Below, in pieces: positions 7,863 to 15,775 of a DNA stretch of 16,074 nt (position 1 is the stretch's first letter; each line of letters begins with the position of its first letter). The DNA is from Pleurocapsa sp. MO_226.B13 (GTDB lineage Bacteria > Cyanobacteriota > Cyanobacteriia > Cyanobacteriales > Xenococcaceae). The stretch lies in NCBI GenBank assembly GCA_030064795.1, contig JASJEI010000221.1, forward strand, positions 1 to 16,074. Reading direction: 5' to 3'. Position numbers and translations under genes: made by a program. A model generated the notes under the pieces. That model worked only from the letters and a program-made list of their open reading frames with translations. It did not search any database and was not told the DNA's origin.

Positions 7863-8492
7863 TCATGCTTTTGAAGTCGTCCTAAAAGCGCGAAGCTTCT
7901 CTTGTGCTTGTTCGGGGGTCAACCTGACATTCCAAAGTGGACTACCTGGATCGAGGGGTTTCGATTCTGCCACAGTTCCCACTAGGAAGGGAATCAAGCC
8001 CGAATCTTCGATCGGCTGTCTGACTACTCGCTCATCCCTCTCTTCATCTACTGCATAGGTCATAATGAGGTTTGGTTCTCGAATATTACTATATTGCTCT
8101 ACATATCCAGTCCATAACGTAGTAAAAGCTTTGGCAACACGAGCGTTGGGTATTTTCTGCTGCATTATTACGCCAGCAACTTCATTTTCTCCAATAAGTT
8201 GCTTCAAATTGCCATTCTCATCGCTATAAAGCGGGTTGGTCGTGTCAATTACCAGTTTGCCATCAAGATGATTTTCCATTTCCGCGATCGCATCGTCCAC
8301 CATACGGTAATTGACGGCTAGAATAATGACTTCGCCGAAAGCTGCTGCTTCGGCAACAGTGCCTATTTGGTAGTTGCCAGCCTCAAGATCTTCGGGATGG
8401 CGAGACGATAACATCACCTCATGACCTGCTAGTGAAAATAATTCTCCGTATGTTTTGCCAATTGCTCCTGCGCCGATTATGCCAATTTTCAT
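7863..8492 (-). CDS. NADP-binding Rossmann oxidoreductase, F420/NADP reductase-like
   Basis: A cytosolic 209-residue protein of the coenzyme F420-dependent NADP oxidoreductase-like family (NAD(P)-binding fold). The dinucleotide loop GIIGAGAIGKTYG is at residues 4-16, and the following strand ends in SSR, an arrangement that favours NADP(H). The segment VIDTTNPLYSDENG and the later AKAFTTLWTGY are typical of the family. Most cyanobacterial members are annotated only by fold, and F420 use should not be assumed; the substrate is unknown. ATG 8492 is supported by GGAG at 8500-8503. Its stop lies 4 bp from that of the convergent phosphodiesterase gene, leaving no room for a separate terminator. 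A zinc-type dehydrogenase remnant ends 20 bp upstream on the same strand, suggesting the two once formed an operon. Confidence 0.8.
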   Translation of the reverse strand: MKIGIIGAGAIGKTYGELFSLAGHEVMLSSRHPEDLEAGNYQIGTVAEAAAFGEVIILAVNYRMVDDAIAEMENHLDGKLVIDTTNPLYSDENGNLKQLIGENEVAGVIMQQKIPNARVAKAFTTLWTGYVEQYSNIREPNLIMTYAVDEERDERVVRQPIEDSGLIPFLVGTVAESKPLDPGSPLWNVRLTPEQAQEKLRAFRTTSKA

Positions 8493-8512
8493 CTTCTTTC
8501 TCCGTGTTTTAT

Positions 8513-8660
8513 TTAAGTTAATAAATTGTTTGTGGCGATCGCGCTTATCTTGAGTAGAATTTTGCCCATGTTGTTACGGTTTTCCAGAAGCTGATGGGCT
8601 GCGATCGCATCTTCTAGGGGAAATACTCTAGAAATTTGGGGCTTGAGCCATCCTTCTTCA
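8513..8660 (-). pseudogene. C-terminal remnant of a zinc-type/quinone alcohol dehydrogenase
   Basis: On the minus strand a frame reads EEGWLKPQISRVFPLEDA, then AHQLLENRNNMGKILLKI, and stops at TAA 8513-8515. This is the characteristic C-terminus of medium-chain NADPH:quinone oxidoreductase or zinc-binding dehydrogenases, in which a KP-I-V-P-L-AH-LE-GK-VL pattern closes the Rossmann domain. An in-frame TGA lies about 35 codons earlier, just past the last recognisable residues. Everything upstream has been replaced by transposase sequence on the other strand. The full protein would be about 320 residues; some 45 remain. It precedes the NADP-binding reductase gene in the same direction. Confidence 0.65.
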
Positions 8661-9344
8661 ATAGATCGCACTCATTATATTTCTCTCGGATACTCGATAC
8701 CGAGTATGGTCGAATCGATCAATTCCAAGTGCCCAAACTCCGATGGGGAAATAAAGAGCGCGAGTGGCAAATTCTCAGGTGCCCTGGGCGTGGCTTAGAT
8801 AGCTTACTTAACTTTACGCTGTCTCTTTATGTGATGGGCTTATCCCTGAGAGATTTACAAGAGGCTCTCTACCCGATTTTGGGTAGCGTGCTGTCTGTGA
8901 ATGCAATTAATCGGAGCACCTTAGAGGCTCAAACCCATATGGATGAGCATCGTCAATCACCGATTAACCAGACAAAGGGCGATCTTAATCGTGGATGGAG
9001 TCTGGGTGGATATTCAGTACGCCCAAGGCGAATTCAAGATAGACCGTGCAGGACATGAGCGCCAAGTTCGTCATGGGGAAGAGAGGGTGATCTTGTCGGC
9101 GATGGCAGTATGGTCAGATGGAAGTGATCATATCCTGCACTATGAGATTGCCGCCCAAGAAGACACACAATCCTGGTCGGACTTCTTCCATCACTTGATT
9201 GAGCGAGGGCTTGACCCCAAGGCAGTTAAATTGGTTGTCAGTGATGGCTCATCGGGCTTACCTGGGGCAAGGGCTCGAGTTCTACCCCATGCCCAGCAGC
9301 AGCGATGCATCACTCACAAGGTTCGAGGGATGAAAAAGTATCTG
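8660..9344 (+). pseudogene. Frameshifted, truncated Mutator/ISKra4-like transposase
   Basis: Remnant of a DDE transposase resembling the Mutator/IS256/ISKra4 group. The first part (frame 2) reads YGRIDQFQVPKLRWGNKERE, then LSLYVMGLSLRDLQEAL, a typical pre-catalytic segment. Between about 8962 and 8985 the frame shifts and the protein continues as LIVDGVWVDIQYAQGEF, with the first catalytic Asp, then LVVSDGSSGLPGA, with the second Asp. It ends at THKVRGMKKYL, before the catalytic Glu. The break coincides with the start of an inverted-repeat element at 9345. The N-terminus is also gone: residues before about base 8670 derive from the antisense of the dehydrogenase remnant. It is therefore inactive. 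The superfamily is supported by motif order; the exact IS family is not certain. Confidence 0.7.
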
Positions 9345-9471
9345 ACACGACTTGGAGGGTTAGCATTCTTAAGCATGGCTGAAACAACGTAATTCTGTTA
9401 AAACCGTACTTATGTTCGATCTCTAGAGTCCTTAATTTGCAAAGATTTCAGAGAAACCTTCCAAGTCGTGT
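9345..9471. mobile_element. 127-bp MITE-like element with 17-bp terminal inverted repeats
   Basis: The left end ACACGACTTGGAGGGTT (9345-9361) and the right end AACCTTCCAAGTCGTGT (9455-9471) are inverted copies with 16 of 17 positions matching. The 93-bp interior has no coding capacity and contains the small palindrome CTCTAGAG near its centre. It interrupts or abuts the transposase remnant at the codon where homology stops. No target-site duplication is obvious (TCTG before, TTCT after). It could be a MITE mobilised by a relative elsewhere in the genome, or an IS that lost its interior. Confidence 0.6.
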
Positions 9472-9791
9472 TTCTTTTGTTTCTCGATTCCATTATGATT
9501 CAATCCTCTTTTTCAGATGTACTTCATCTGTGGGGCTGATGGATGTGGGATTTATTATGGGTGATTATGGATAGACTTTCTTTATATCCATCCCATAAAT
9601 CATAATATCGAGAATTTTCGGTCTATTATCCTTAATTGAGAATAATATCAATAATCATTTCGGATATTACTCCTTGTTTTCATGATATCCATAAACTTTC
9701 TGGATCTTACCTAAAGCATGATAAAAGTATAAATCTAAGACCATACTGAATCATTGCCACACCCCATCAAGGTATAAGCTGATCAAAGGCA
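9472..9791. other. AT-rich non-coding region with several inverted repeats
   Basis: About 320 bp with no gene. It holds CAGATG-TACTT-CATCTG (9514-9530). It also holds a larger interrupted dyad in which GATTTAT (9549-9555), GGG (9559-9561) and ATGGATA (9567-9573) face TATCCAT, CCC and ATAAATC (9585-9601). A third is ATCCA-N9-TGGAT (9687-9705). The second and third share a loop word close to ATAAACTTTCT. None is followed by a T-run on either strand, so none is called a terminator. The region lies downstream of the S-adenosylmethionine synthetase gene and may be residue of further small mobile elements. Confidence 0.5.
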
Positions 9792-10994
9792 TTAGTAAAG
9801 GGTGAATTCGCGTTCAATTAGCCTTTGCCATAAGGTATTAATCTGCAATAGGCGATCGCGCACGATCTCTTCAATGCGCCCTTGGAACTCCTCGACGGGT
9901 TGATTTTCGGACATTTGCAATTGTACGTCAACGATTTGTGGTCGAGCGACTGGTTGACCGATTTGGCTCACAAGATAGCAATAGGCAGTTGTCACTTCCT
10001 CAATCTCTTCAACGAGTGCCTCAGCGATGAGATTGGCAACAACATTGTATAGTTTGCCTACATGGGTAACTGGATTTTTGCCTGCTGCTGCTTCTAAGGT
10101 CATCGGTCGATAAGGCGTAATCAAACCGTTAACTCGGTTACCTCGACCCACTTGACCGTCATCTCCTGCCTCAGCGGAAGTTCCCGTTACGGTTAGGTAA
10201 CAACTACCACGTTTCACATCATCTCCCGTATTGATCTCTAAGGTTATAGGTTTGTTAGTAACCTGTTGAGCAGCTTGTTGAGCTATTTTCTGAAGATGGG
10301 CTTTTTTAGTACAATAATCGTTGATGTCACTGACAAAGCGATCGACAAAGGCACAAGCTACAGTGAGGCAGATTTTTTCTCCTCTTCTAATGCCCATCAC
10401 CTTGATATCTTCGCCAATTTCAGGATAAGTTTCTTTAACCTTGGAGGAGTTAAGATATTTTTCCACTCGATCGACTACCCGTTCGAGATGACTCAACGGC
10501 GCAAAGCCAACACCACAGGAAGTATCATTTGCCAGCCAGATGTTAGTTTCTGCTGCCCGAGCGTACAGTTCCGTTAGGTCTACAGAACCTGGTCTTACCA
10601 AACAATGGATTTTGACGTGTCTTTCTGGATCTAGAACCTGAAAATTGTCACGCAACCAGTTCCGAGAACTCTCAATTGCTAATTCTTGAACTGGAACCCG
10701 AACACCCTTGAACTCTTGGGTGGCTCGACCAGCCAGAAAAATTTCGCTCGGTGCTAGTACCTTGCCACCACCAAAAGCTGGACGGGCAATACCTCCCCAA
10801 AGCAATACCTTATCTACATTATGGTGCAACAGCAACCCAAAACGTTCTTGATAAAAGTGGCACAGTGCTAGGCTTAGCTGTTCGGCTAAAGCATCACAAA
10901 TAGTATCTGGGTGTCCCAGACCCTTGCGCTCGACAATTTCTACTTCAGATGATTCGATCGCCAGTGTTGTTAGGAGACGAACAATTAAATCCAC
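9792..10994 (-). CDS. mat: Archaeal-type S-adenosylmethionine synthetase
   Basis: Methionine adenosyltransferase (EC 2.5.1.6) of the archaeal-type AdoMet synthetase family (PF01941), making S-adenosylmethionine from methionine and ATP in the cytosol. The 400-residue length is normal for the family. Visible signatures are ERKGLGHPDTICD (22-34), LLHHNVDKVLL, and in the central part GDDGQVGRGNRVNGLI and AAAGKNPVTHVGKLYN. The start is GTG 10994, chosen because family proteins begin about 20 residues before ERKGLGHPDT; there is no strong Shine-Dalgarno. Cyanobacteria normally rely on the unrelated-in-sequence bacterial MetK, so this is probably a second, horizontally acquired enzyme. It is transcribed away from the DUF3134-phosphoribosyltransferase-FtsH cluster, sharing a 242-bp intergenic region with it. 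No SAM riboswitch was recognised in its leader. Confidence 0.92.
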   Translation of the reverse strand: MDLIVRLLTTLAIESSEVEIVERKGLGHPDTICDALAEQLSLALCHFYQERFGLLLHHNVDKVLLWGGIARPAFGGGKVLAPSEIFLAGRATQEFKGVRVPVQELAIESSRNWLRDNFQVLDPERHVKIHCLVRPGSVDLTELYARAAETNIWLANDTSCGVGFAPLSHLERVVDRVEKYLNSSKVKETYPEIGEDIKVMGIRRGEKICLTVACAFVDRFVSDINDYCTKKAHLQKIAQQAAQQVTNKPITLEINTGDDVKRGSCYLTVTGTSAEAGDDGQVGRGNRVNGLITPYRPMTLEAAAGKNPVTHVGKLYNVVANLIAEALVEEIEEVTTAYCYLVSQIGQPVARPQIVDVQLQMSENQPVEEFQGRIEEIVRDRLLQINTLWQRLIEREFTLY

Positions 10995-11236
10995 GATTAA
11001 CTTTTTGCTATCTCACAAACCCAATGAGAAGCATTCGATAAATAAATAAACGAACTGTACGGCTTGTAATCACTACTATTAATTTTAGATAGATAATCTA
11101 CCATTAATACTTTCTTAGCTGACAAATTCTCTTACTTTAATTAACATTTTGGGCTGCCAAGAGTGCTTTTGAGACTGCTACTGACTTGGATAAAAGCGAT
11201 AAGATCGAAGTAGAGAGCTAAATGAGGTAAGTCAAG

Positions 11237-11437
11237 ATGGTTAAGCTGCATCACCCTACTCTCCAAGAAGAACCCCGCAACCAGCAACCAGCGATAATTC
11301 CTCCGAGGCAAGATAGCTCTCTTCTTGACTGGTTGAGCGAAACTGGTCGATTAGTAGCCCGTGAAGCTGGCGAACATCATCGTGAAGAGATAGAGGAAAA
11401 AGAACCCGAAGAGCTGATGCAGACGGCAAATAGTTGA
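11237..11437 (+). CDS. Small DUF3134-like protein
   Basis: A 66-residue acidic protein resembling the cyanobacterial DUF3134 family. The N-terminal part has LQEEPRNQQPAIIPP, then SSLLDWLSETGRLVARE, a predicted amphipathic helix, and a Glu-rich tail. There is no signal peptide or membrane segment. ATG 11237 is preceded by GAGGT at 11224-11228, eight bases away. The function of the family is unknown. It lies 267 bp upstream of the phosphoribosyltransferase gene on the same strand and could share its promoter. The family name is from memory of the sequence pattern and was not checked by search. Confidence 0.65.
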   Translation: MVKLHHPTLQEEPRNQQPAIIPPRQDSSLLDWLSETGRLVAREAGEHHREEIEEKEPEELMQTANS

Positions 11438-11580
11438 GGTTGTGAATCTGAGTAGGGAGCTAAACACAGAAGAATAAATCCCGCTCCGAGGCTGAGTTTA
11501 TCTCACCCCAAACGAGTAATTAGGGTCGATAAGAGCTACTCGTCAACAGCAAAGGTTGTCTCTGATTAGGTTTCACAACC
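11438..11580 (+). other. Candidate structured RNA element or leader
   Basis: Starting right after the DUF3134 stop codon, a 9-bp closing stem, GGTTGTGAA (11438-11446) with TTCACAACC (11572-11580), encloses four non-overlapping hairpins. They are GGAGC/GCTCC (11456-11460, 11483-11487), GG(C)TGAG/CTCACC around loop TTTAT (11490-11507), ACGAGTA/TACTCGT (11512-11518, 11537-11543) and CAAC/GTTG (11544-11547, 11555-11558). All stems are mutually compatible and would form a multibranched fold. There is no T-run after it. It might be a cis-regulatory leader of the phosphoribosyltransferase operon, a small RNA, or chance complementarity. No known RNA family was recognised. Confidence 0.3.
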
Positions 11581-11703
11581 GTTTCTGGCGGTCATTTTAG
11601 GTAGTTGAGATGCGATCGCCGATCGCTTCGAGCTTGGGAGACTAATATCCTACAACTTTTGACACGCTCAAACTTAAATTGAATTTAAGAGGTCAACAAG
11701 ACA

Positions 11704-12372
11704 ATGAGGACAACATTCCGCAATCGAATCGAGGCTGGTCGCTTACTGGCGAAAAGACTCAAACCAAATTATGCTAATCGTTCGGATGTACTAGTATTAG
11801 GGCTACCTCGTGGTGGCGTGCCAGTAGCATCTGAAGTCGCTCCCGTTCTTCATGCTCCCTTAGATATCTGTATTGTGCGGAAGTTGGGCGTACCTGGGCA
11901 TAAAGAGTTAGCGATGGGTGCGATCGCAACAGGGGGGATTATGCTTTTGAACGAAGCTCTAGTGCGTTCGTTAAAAATCTCTCAGAAAGCGATCGAAGAA
12001 GTTGCTACCAAGGAACAACAAGAATTAGAGCGACGCGATCGCCTTTATCGTGGCGACCGTCCCGTTCCCAATCTAAGCGATCGCACCGTTATTTTGGTTG
12101 ATGATGGAATTGCTACGGGTTCGACCATTAAGGCTGCTATATCTACCATCAAACAACAGCAAGCAAAGCGCATTATTGTCGCTGTTCCTGTAGCACCGCC
12201 TGATGTCTGTCGAGAGCTAAAAACCGAGGTAGATGAGGTGGTCTGCTTGCTTACTCCAGAGTGGCTCTCTGCGATTAGTCTCTGGTACGATGACTTTTCC
12301 CCTACAACCGATGCAGAAGTACGGCATTTGTTAGCACGAACCATGAAGGAGCAAACTGCACCGTCGAGTTAG
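11704..12372 (+). CDS. Predicted phosphoribosyltransferase (COG1926-like)
   Basis: A type I phosphoribosyltransferase-fold protein of 222 residues. The PRPP-binding loop is VDDGIATGST (132-141), with two acidic residues followed by the Gly-Thr-Gly-Ser type turn. The N-terminal motif LGLPRGGVPVASEVA and the flexible-loop region IVRKLGVPGHKELAMGAIA are characteristic of the COG1926 group. Its acceptor base or substrate is unknown, so it should not be equated with purine or pyrimidine salvage enzymes. ATG 11704 follows AAGAGGT at 11687-11693. The next gene, an alpha/beta hydrolase, starts 27 bp after its stop. Members of this group are often adjacent or fused to such hydrolases, suggesting a shared pathway. 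It is probably the first gene of a four- to five-gene operon. Confidence 0.88.
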   Translation: MRTTFRNRIEAGRLLAKRLKPNYANRSDVLVLGLPRGGVPVASEVAPVLHAPLDICIVRKLGVPGHKELAMGAIATGGIMLLNEALVRSLKISQKAIEEVATKEQQELERRDRLYRGDRPVPNLSDRTVILVDDGIATGSTIKAAISTIKQQQAKRIIVAVPVAPPDVCRELKTEVDEVVCLLTPEWLSAISLWYDDFSPTTDAEVRHLLARTMKEQTAPSS

Positions 12373-12399
12373 GTAATTTCTAAGTTGGAGGAGCGACCT

Positions 12400-13080
12400 A
12401 TGAATAGCATCTCAGAATCTTTTTTAGAATCTCTGGTCTCGGTTAAGGCAGGCTCGGTTTCTCTAGAGGGGAATCTGGGTATGCCTAAAGGAGCTGAAGG
12501 CATTGTGTTATTTGCCCACGGCAGTGGCAGCAGTCGCCATAGTCCTCGTAATCGCTACGTTGCTAGGGTGTTGCGAGAAGCAGGATTGGCTACTTTACTT
12601 ATCGATCTGCTGACAGTCGAAGAGGAGGCGATTGACTTGCGGACAAGACATCTCCGCTTTGACATTGACTTGCTAGCTACAAGGCTTGTTGGCGCAACAG
12701 ATTGGCTGCTACAAAATTCCAACACTCGCAATCTACGGATTGGTTACTTTGGTGCCAGTACGGGGGCTGCTGCTGCCTTGGTAGCGGCAGTGGAACGTCC
12801 AGAAGCTGTCAGCGCCATTGTTTCTCGTGGCGGACGACCAGACTTAGCTGGCTCGGTGTTATCCCGCGTCACTGTCCCCACGCTGCTCATCGTTGGCGGT
12901 TACGATCGCCCAGTAATCGAGATGAATCGGTCGGCACTGGGACAACTGCGGACTGAAAAACAGCTTGAGATTGTGCCGAGAGCGACGCATCTATTTGAAG
13001 AGTCAGGTGCGTTAGAGCAGGTGGCACGGCTGGCGAGTAAATGGTTCAAACGCTATCTAACTTCAGCTCAATTCATTTAG
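12400..13080 (+). CDS. Alpha/beta hydrolase, dienelactone hydrolase-like
   Basis: A cytosolic alpha/beta-hydrolase-fold protein of 226 residues. The oxyanion region is FAHGSGSSRHSPRN. The nucleophile elbow is GASTG with Ser120, the acid is probably Asp169 (GGYDRP), and the base is His197 (RATHLF), so the triad is complete. The start is ATG 12400, with Shine-Dalgarno GGAGGAG at 12387-12393; an in-frame TTG at 12385 overlaps that ribosome site and is rejected. It lies between the phosphoribosyltransferase gene and ftsH, with about 25 bp on each side, so the three are almost certainly co-transcribed. The substrate is unknown. The name dienelactone hydrolase-like describes the fold, not a demonstrated reaction. 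Confidence 0.87.
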   Translation: MNSISESFLESLVSVKAGSVSLEGNLGMPKGAEGIVLFAHGSGSSRHSPRNRYVARVLREAGLATLLIDLLTVEEEAIDLRTRHLRFDIDLLATRLVGATDWLLQNSNTRNLRIGYFGASTGAAAALVAAVERPEAVSAIVSRGGRPDLAGSVLSRVTVPTLLIVGGYDRPVIEMNRSALGQLRTEKQLEIVPRATHLFEESGALEQVARLASKWFKRYLTSAQFI

Positions 13081-13105
13081 TCACGATCTGTAAGGAGTCA
13101 GAGAA

Positions 13106-15022
13106 ATGCCTATCGATAACAATAATAATCGCGGTTTTAAAACGCCAGAACCCAAACAGTTTGGTGGCAGCTTACTTGTTCTGTTCTGGCTACTAATAAT
13201 GCTGAATCTATTTTTGTTTGGCAGACCTCGCTATCCGACCACAGCCTACAGTGATTTTCTGGCACAGGTGGAAGCGGACCAAGTCGAACGAGTGGAAATT
13301 AGTCCCAATCGAATTCGCTACACTCTCAAATCTGAGCCAACAGCCGAACCATTTGAGAATCAGTCGTCTCAAGTCTTGGAAACTATTCCGCTCGTGACAG
13401 ATTTTGAGTTACCTAACATTCTCCGAGAGCATAATGTGCGATTTTTTGTGCAACCTGTCAATGGTCTGGGATGGCTGCGAACTTTACTCGGTTGGGTCGT
13501 ACCTCCCCTAATCTTCTTTGGCATTTGGGGCTGGCTTCTTAGTCGCAGTCAGGGAGCTGGTCCAGCTGCCCTTACGGTCGGTAAAAGCCAAGCACGTATC
13601 TACTCCGAAGGCACAACGGGCGTGACCTTTGATGATGTAGCGGGAGTAGATGAAGCAAAAGCAGAACTGCAAGAGATAGTTGATTTTCTCAAAAGTGCCG
13701 ACAAATACATTCGCTTAGGAGCAAAAATTCCCAAAGGAGTGTTGCTGGTAGGACCGCCAGGAACGGGCAAGACTTTACTCGCCCGAGCGATCGCTGGCGA
13801 AGCTAGAGTACCTTTCTTTAGCATCTCTGGTTCGGAGTTTGTCGAGTTGTTTGTCGGAGTTGGGGCTGCTAGGGTTCGCGATTTGTTTGAACAGGCTAAG
13901 CAACAAGCACCCTGTCTCGTCTTTATCGATGAATTGGACGCTTTGGGCAAATCCAGAGCGGGAGCGGGACCTCTGATTGGGGCTAACGACGAGCGGGAAC
14001 AAACCCTCAATCAACTTTTATCACAACTAGATGGCTTTGAACCCAATACGGGGGTGATTCTGATCGCTGCTACCAATCGACCAGAAGTGTTAGATCCAGC
14101 TTTACTGCGTCCCGGTCGCTTCGATCGTCAAATTTTAGTCGATCGCCCCGATAAAAGCGGTCGAGAAGCAATTTTGCAAGTTCATACCCTAGCGGTCATT
14201 TTGGCAGAAGATGTCGATCTCGCCAAACTTGCTGCCCGCACTCCTGGGTTTGCTGGAGCGGATCTGGCGAATTTGGTCAATGAAGCTGCTTTGCTAGCTG
14301 CTCGCAAAAACCGCGAGGGAGTAACTATGGCTGATTTTAACGCAGCGATCGAGCGCATTGTGACTGGACTGGAGAAAAAATCTCGCGTGCTGAATGACCT
14401 GGAGAAAAAGACAGTGGCATATCACGAAGTCGGACACGCCATTATTGGCTCGATGATGCCTGGTGCGGGTAAGGTGGAAAAAATTTCCGTCGTGCCCAGA
14501 GGTATAGGAGCTTTAGGTTATACGCTACAATTACCAGAAGAAGACCGCTTTTTGATGCTCGAAAGCGAGCTGCGGGGGAGAATTACTACTCTGCTGGGCG
14601 GTCGTTCTGCCGAAGAATTAATTTTCGGTGAGGTTTCTACTGGTGCCAGTGATGATATTCAAAAAGCGACAGATCTTGCCGAACGGTTTGTTACTCTTTA
14701 TGGCATGAGCGATGAGCTCGGTCCGATCGCTTTTGAAAAGACCCAGCAGCAATTTTTGGAAGGATGGAACAATCCTCGCCGTGCGGTAAGTCCCAAGGTA
14801 GCCGAAGAGATCGATCGCGAAGTCAAAGAGATTGTCGATGGCGCACACCAAATGGCTCTAAACATCTTAGAGCAGAATCGAGACTTGCTGGAAGAGACAG
14901 CCCAAGCCTTGTTAGACACGGAAGTTTTGGAGGGAGAACAACTGCAAGAGCGACTCAACCGCGTTCAAACTCCAGCCCAGATGCATGAATGGTTGCATAA
15001 AGGCAAGTTGAGAAATGCTTGA
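13106..15022 (+). CDS. ftsH: ATP-dependent membrane zinc metalloprotease FtsH
   Basis: A membrane-anchored AAA+ protease that extracts and degrades damaged membrane proteins; hexamers face the cytosol or stroma-like side. It has 638 residues, normal for the family. Order: N-terminal membrane segment (about 20-40), an extracytoplasmic segment, a second membrane segment (about 125-147), the AAA module with Walker A GPPGTGKT (216-223), Walker [11 protein letters not shown], pore motif FVG within [16 protein letters not shown] and arginine fingers in RPGRFDRQ, then the peptidase domain with HEVGH (440-444) and an Asp zinc ligand in SDDIQKAT (about 516-517). All catalytic elements are intact. ATG 13106 follows AAGGAG at 13092-13097. 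Cyanobacteria carry several FtsH proteins. This copy, embedded with a phosphoribosyltransferase and hydrolases, may be an accessory paralogue distinct from the photosystem II repair enzymes; that is an inference from context. Confidence 0.96.
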   Translation: MPIDNNNNRGFKTPEPKQFGGSLLVLFWLLIMLNLFLFGRPRYPTTAYSDFLAQVEADQVERVEISPNRIRYTLKSEPTAEPFENQSSQVLETIPLVTDFELPNILREHNVRFFVQPVNGLGWLRTLLGWVVPPLIFFGIWGWLLSRSQGAGPAALTVGKSQARIYSEGTTGVTFDDVAGVDEAKAELQEIVDFLKSADKYIRLGAKIPKGVLLVGPPGTGKTLLARAIAGEARVPFFSISGSEFVELFVGVGAARVRDLFEQAKQQAPCLVFIDELDALGKSRAGAGPLIGANDEREQTLNQLLSQLDGFEPNTGVILIAATNRPEVLDPALLRPGRFDRQILVDRPDKSGREAILQVHTLAVILAEDVDLAKLAARTPGFAGADLANLVNEAALLAARKNREGVTMADFNAAIERIVTGLEKKSRVLNDLEKKTVAYHEVGHAIIGSMMPGAGKVEKISVVPRGIGALGYTLQLPEEDRFLMLESELRGRITTLLGGRSAEELIFGEVSTGASDDIQKATDLAERFVTLYGMSDELGPIAFEKTQQQFLEGWNNPRRAVSPKVAEEIDREVKEIVDGAHQMALNILEQNRDLLEETAQALLDTEVLEGEQLQERLNRVQTPAQMHEWLHKGKLRNA

Positions 15023-15100
15023 CTAGAAGGAAAACTCCAACAGTAACGAACGAATGGATTTACTCGATCGCTTCTACTCCATGTCTTAAAGTTAATTATA

Positions 15101-15775
15101 ATGACTGCAACGATTAAAATAATTACCACACCTTTAGCGTTCAAGATCTCGGTCAATTGCTATCTGGTTGAAACCGACGAAGGCTATGTCTTGATAGACA
15201 CGGGAATGCCCAATCAGCGTAGTGCGATCGAACAAGAGCTAGAACGAGCAGATTGCCAGCCTGGAACCCTGAAGCTAATTATTCTGACCCACGGTGATAT
15301 CGACCATTGTGGCAATGCAGCCTATCTCCGTCAAAAGTTTGGTGCAACAATAGCCATGCATTATGAAGATTCTGGCATGGTTGAACGGGGAGATATGTCC
15401 TGGAATCGCCAAAATTCCCATAATCTCATCGGAATACTATTTGGATTATTTTTCAGTTTAAGTAAATCAGATAGATTCAAACCCGATCTATATGTAGAGG
15501 ATAGATACAGTCTTTCTGATTATGGATTCGATGCTGAAGTACTTCATATCCCAGGGCATTCAAAGGGGTCGATCGGCATCCTAACTGCCTCTGGTGACTT
15601 GTTCTGTGGCGATCTGCTCGCCAATCTTAACCAGCCCGAGTTCTGGTTCATCGACGATTCAGGCGCGGCAAATGCCAGTATCAAAAAACTCAAAAGCCTA
15701 AAAATAAATCTTGTTTATCCAGGACATGGCAAGCCATTTCTCATGGAACAGTTCATCAAGGAGATAACACGATGA
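15101..15775 (+). CDS. Metallo-beta-lactamase-fold hydrolase
   Basis: A 224-residue MBL-fold protein. Metal-binding motif: THGDIDHCGN, with His64, Asp66 in place of the usual second His, Asp68 and His69. Further ligands are His153 (PGHSKG), Asp171 (FCGDLL) and His209 (YPGHG). The HGDxDH variant is common in a glyoxalase II-like subgroup and still allows two metals. It has no signal peptide; a hydrophobic stretch near 109-118 (LIGILFGLFF) lies within the insert between motifs. The substrate is unknown. The start ATG 15101 lacks a clear Shine-Dalgarno, but the N-terminus fits the fold. It begins 78 bp after ftsH with no terminator between them. Its last codons overlap the start of a flavodoxin-like gene as ATGA, implying translational coupling. 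Confidence 0.88.
   Translation: MTATIKIITTPLAFKISVNCYLVETDEGYVLIDTGMPNQRSAIEQELERADCQPGTLKLIILTHGDIDHCGNAAYLRQKFGATIAMHYEDSGMVERGDMSWNRQNSHNLIGILFGLFFSLSKSDRFKPDLYVEDRYSLSDYGFDAEVLHIPGHSKGSIGILTASGDLFCGDLLANLNQPEFWFIDDSGAANASIKKLKSLKINLVYPGHGKPFLMEQFIKEITR

Noticed and set aside
9514..9530. Hairpin CAGATG-TACTT-CATCTG as a terminator for the synthetase gene
   Set aside because: There is no T-run after it in either direction, and it is more than 250 bp from the stop codon.
10995..11236. SAM riboswitch in the leader of the S-adenosylmethionine synthetase gene
   Set aside because: No recognisable SAM-I, SAM-II or similar core motif and no terminator hairpin was seen; the region is AT-rich and weakly structured.
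11605..11630. Overlapping GCGATCGC-type octamers as a regulatory operator
   Set aside because: These are HIP1 sites, which are abundant throughout cyanobacterial genomes and across this window; they are informative for taxonomy only.
12385..12399. TTG start for the alpha/beta hydrolase giving five extra residues
   Set aside because: The extra codons coincide with the Shine-Dalgarno GGAGGAG that serves the ATG at 12400.
13600..14014. Long antisense frames inside ftsH and other genes
   Set aside because: They lie opposite well-conserved coding sequence, have low-complexity Ser/Arg-rich composition and match no family; they are shadows of the real genes.
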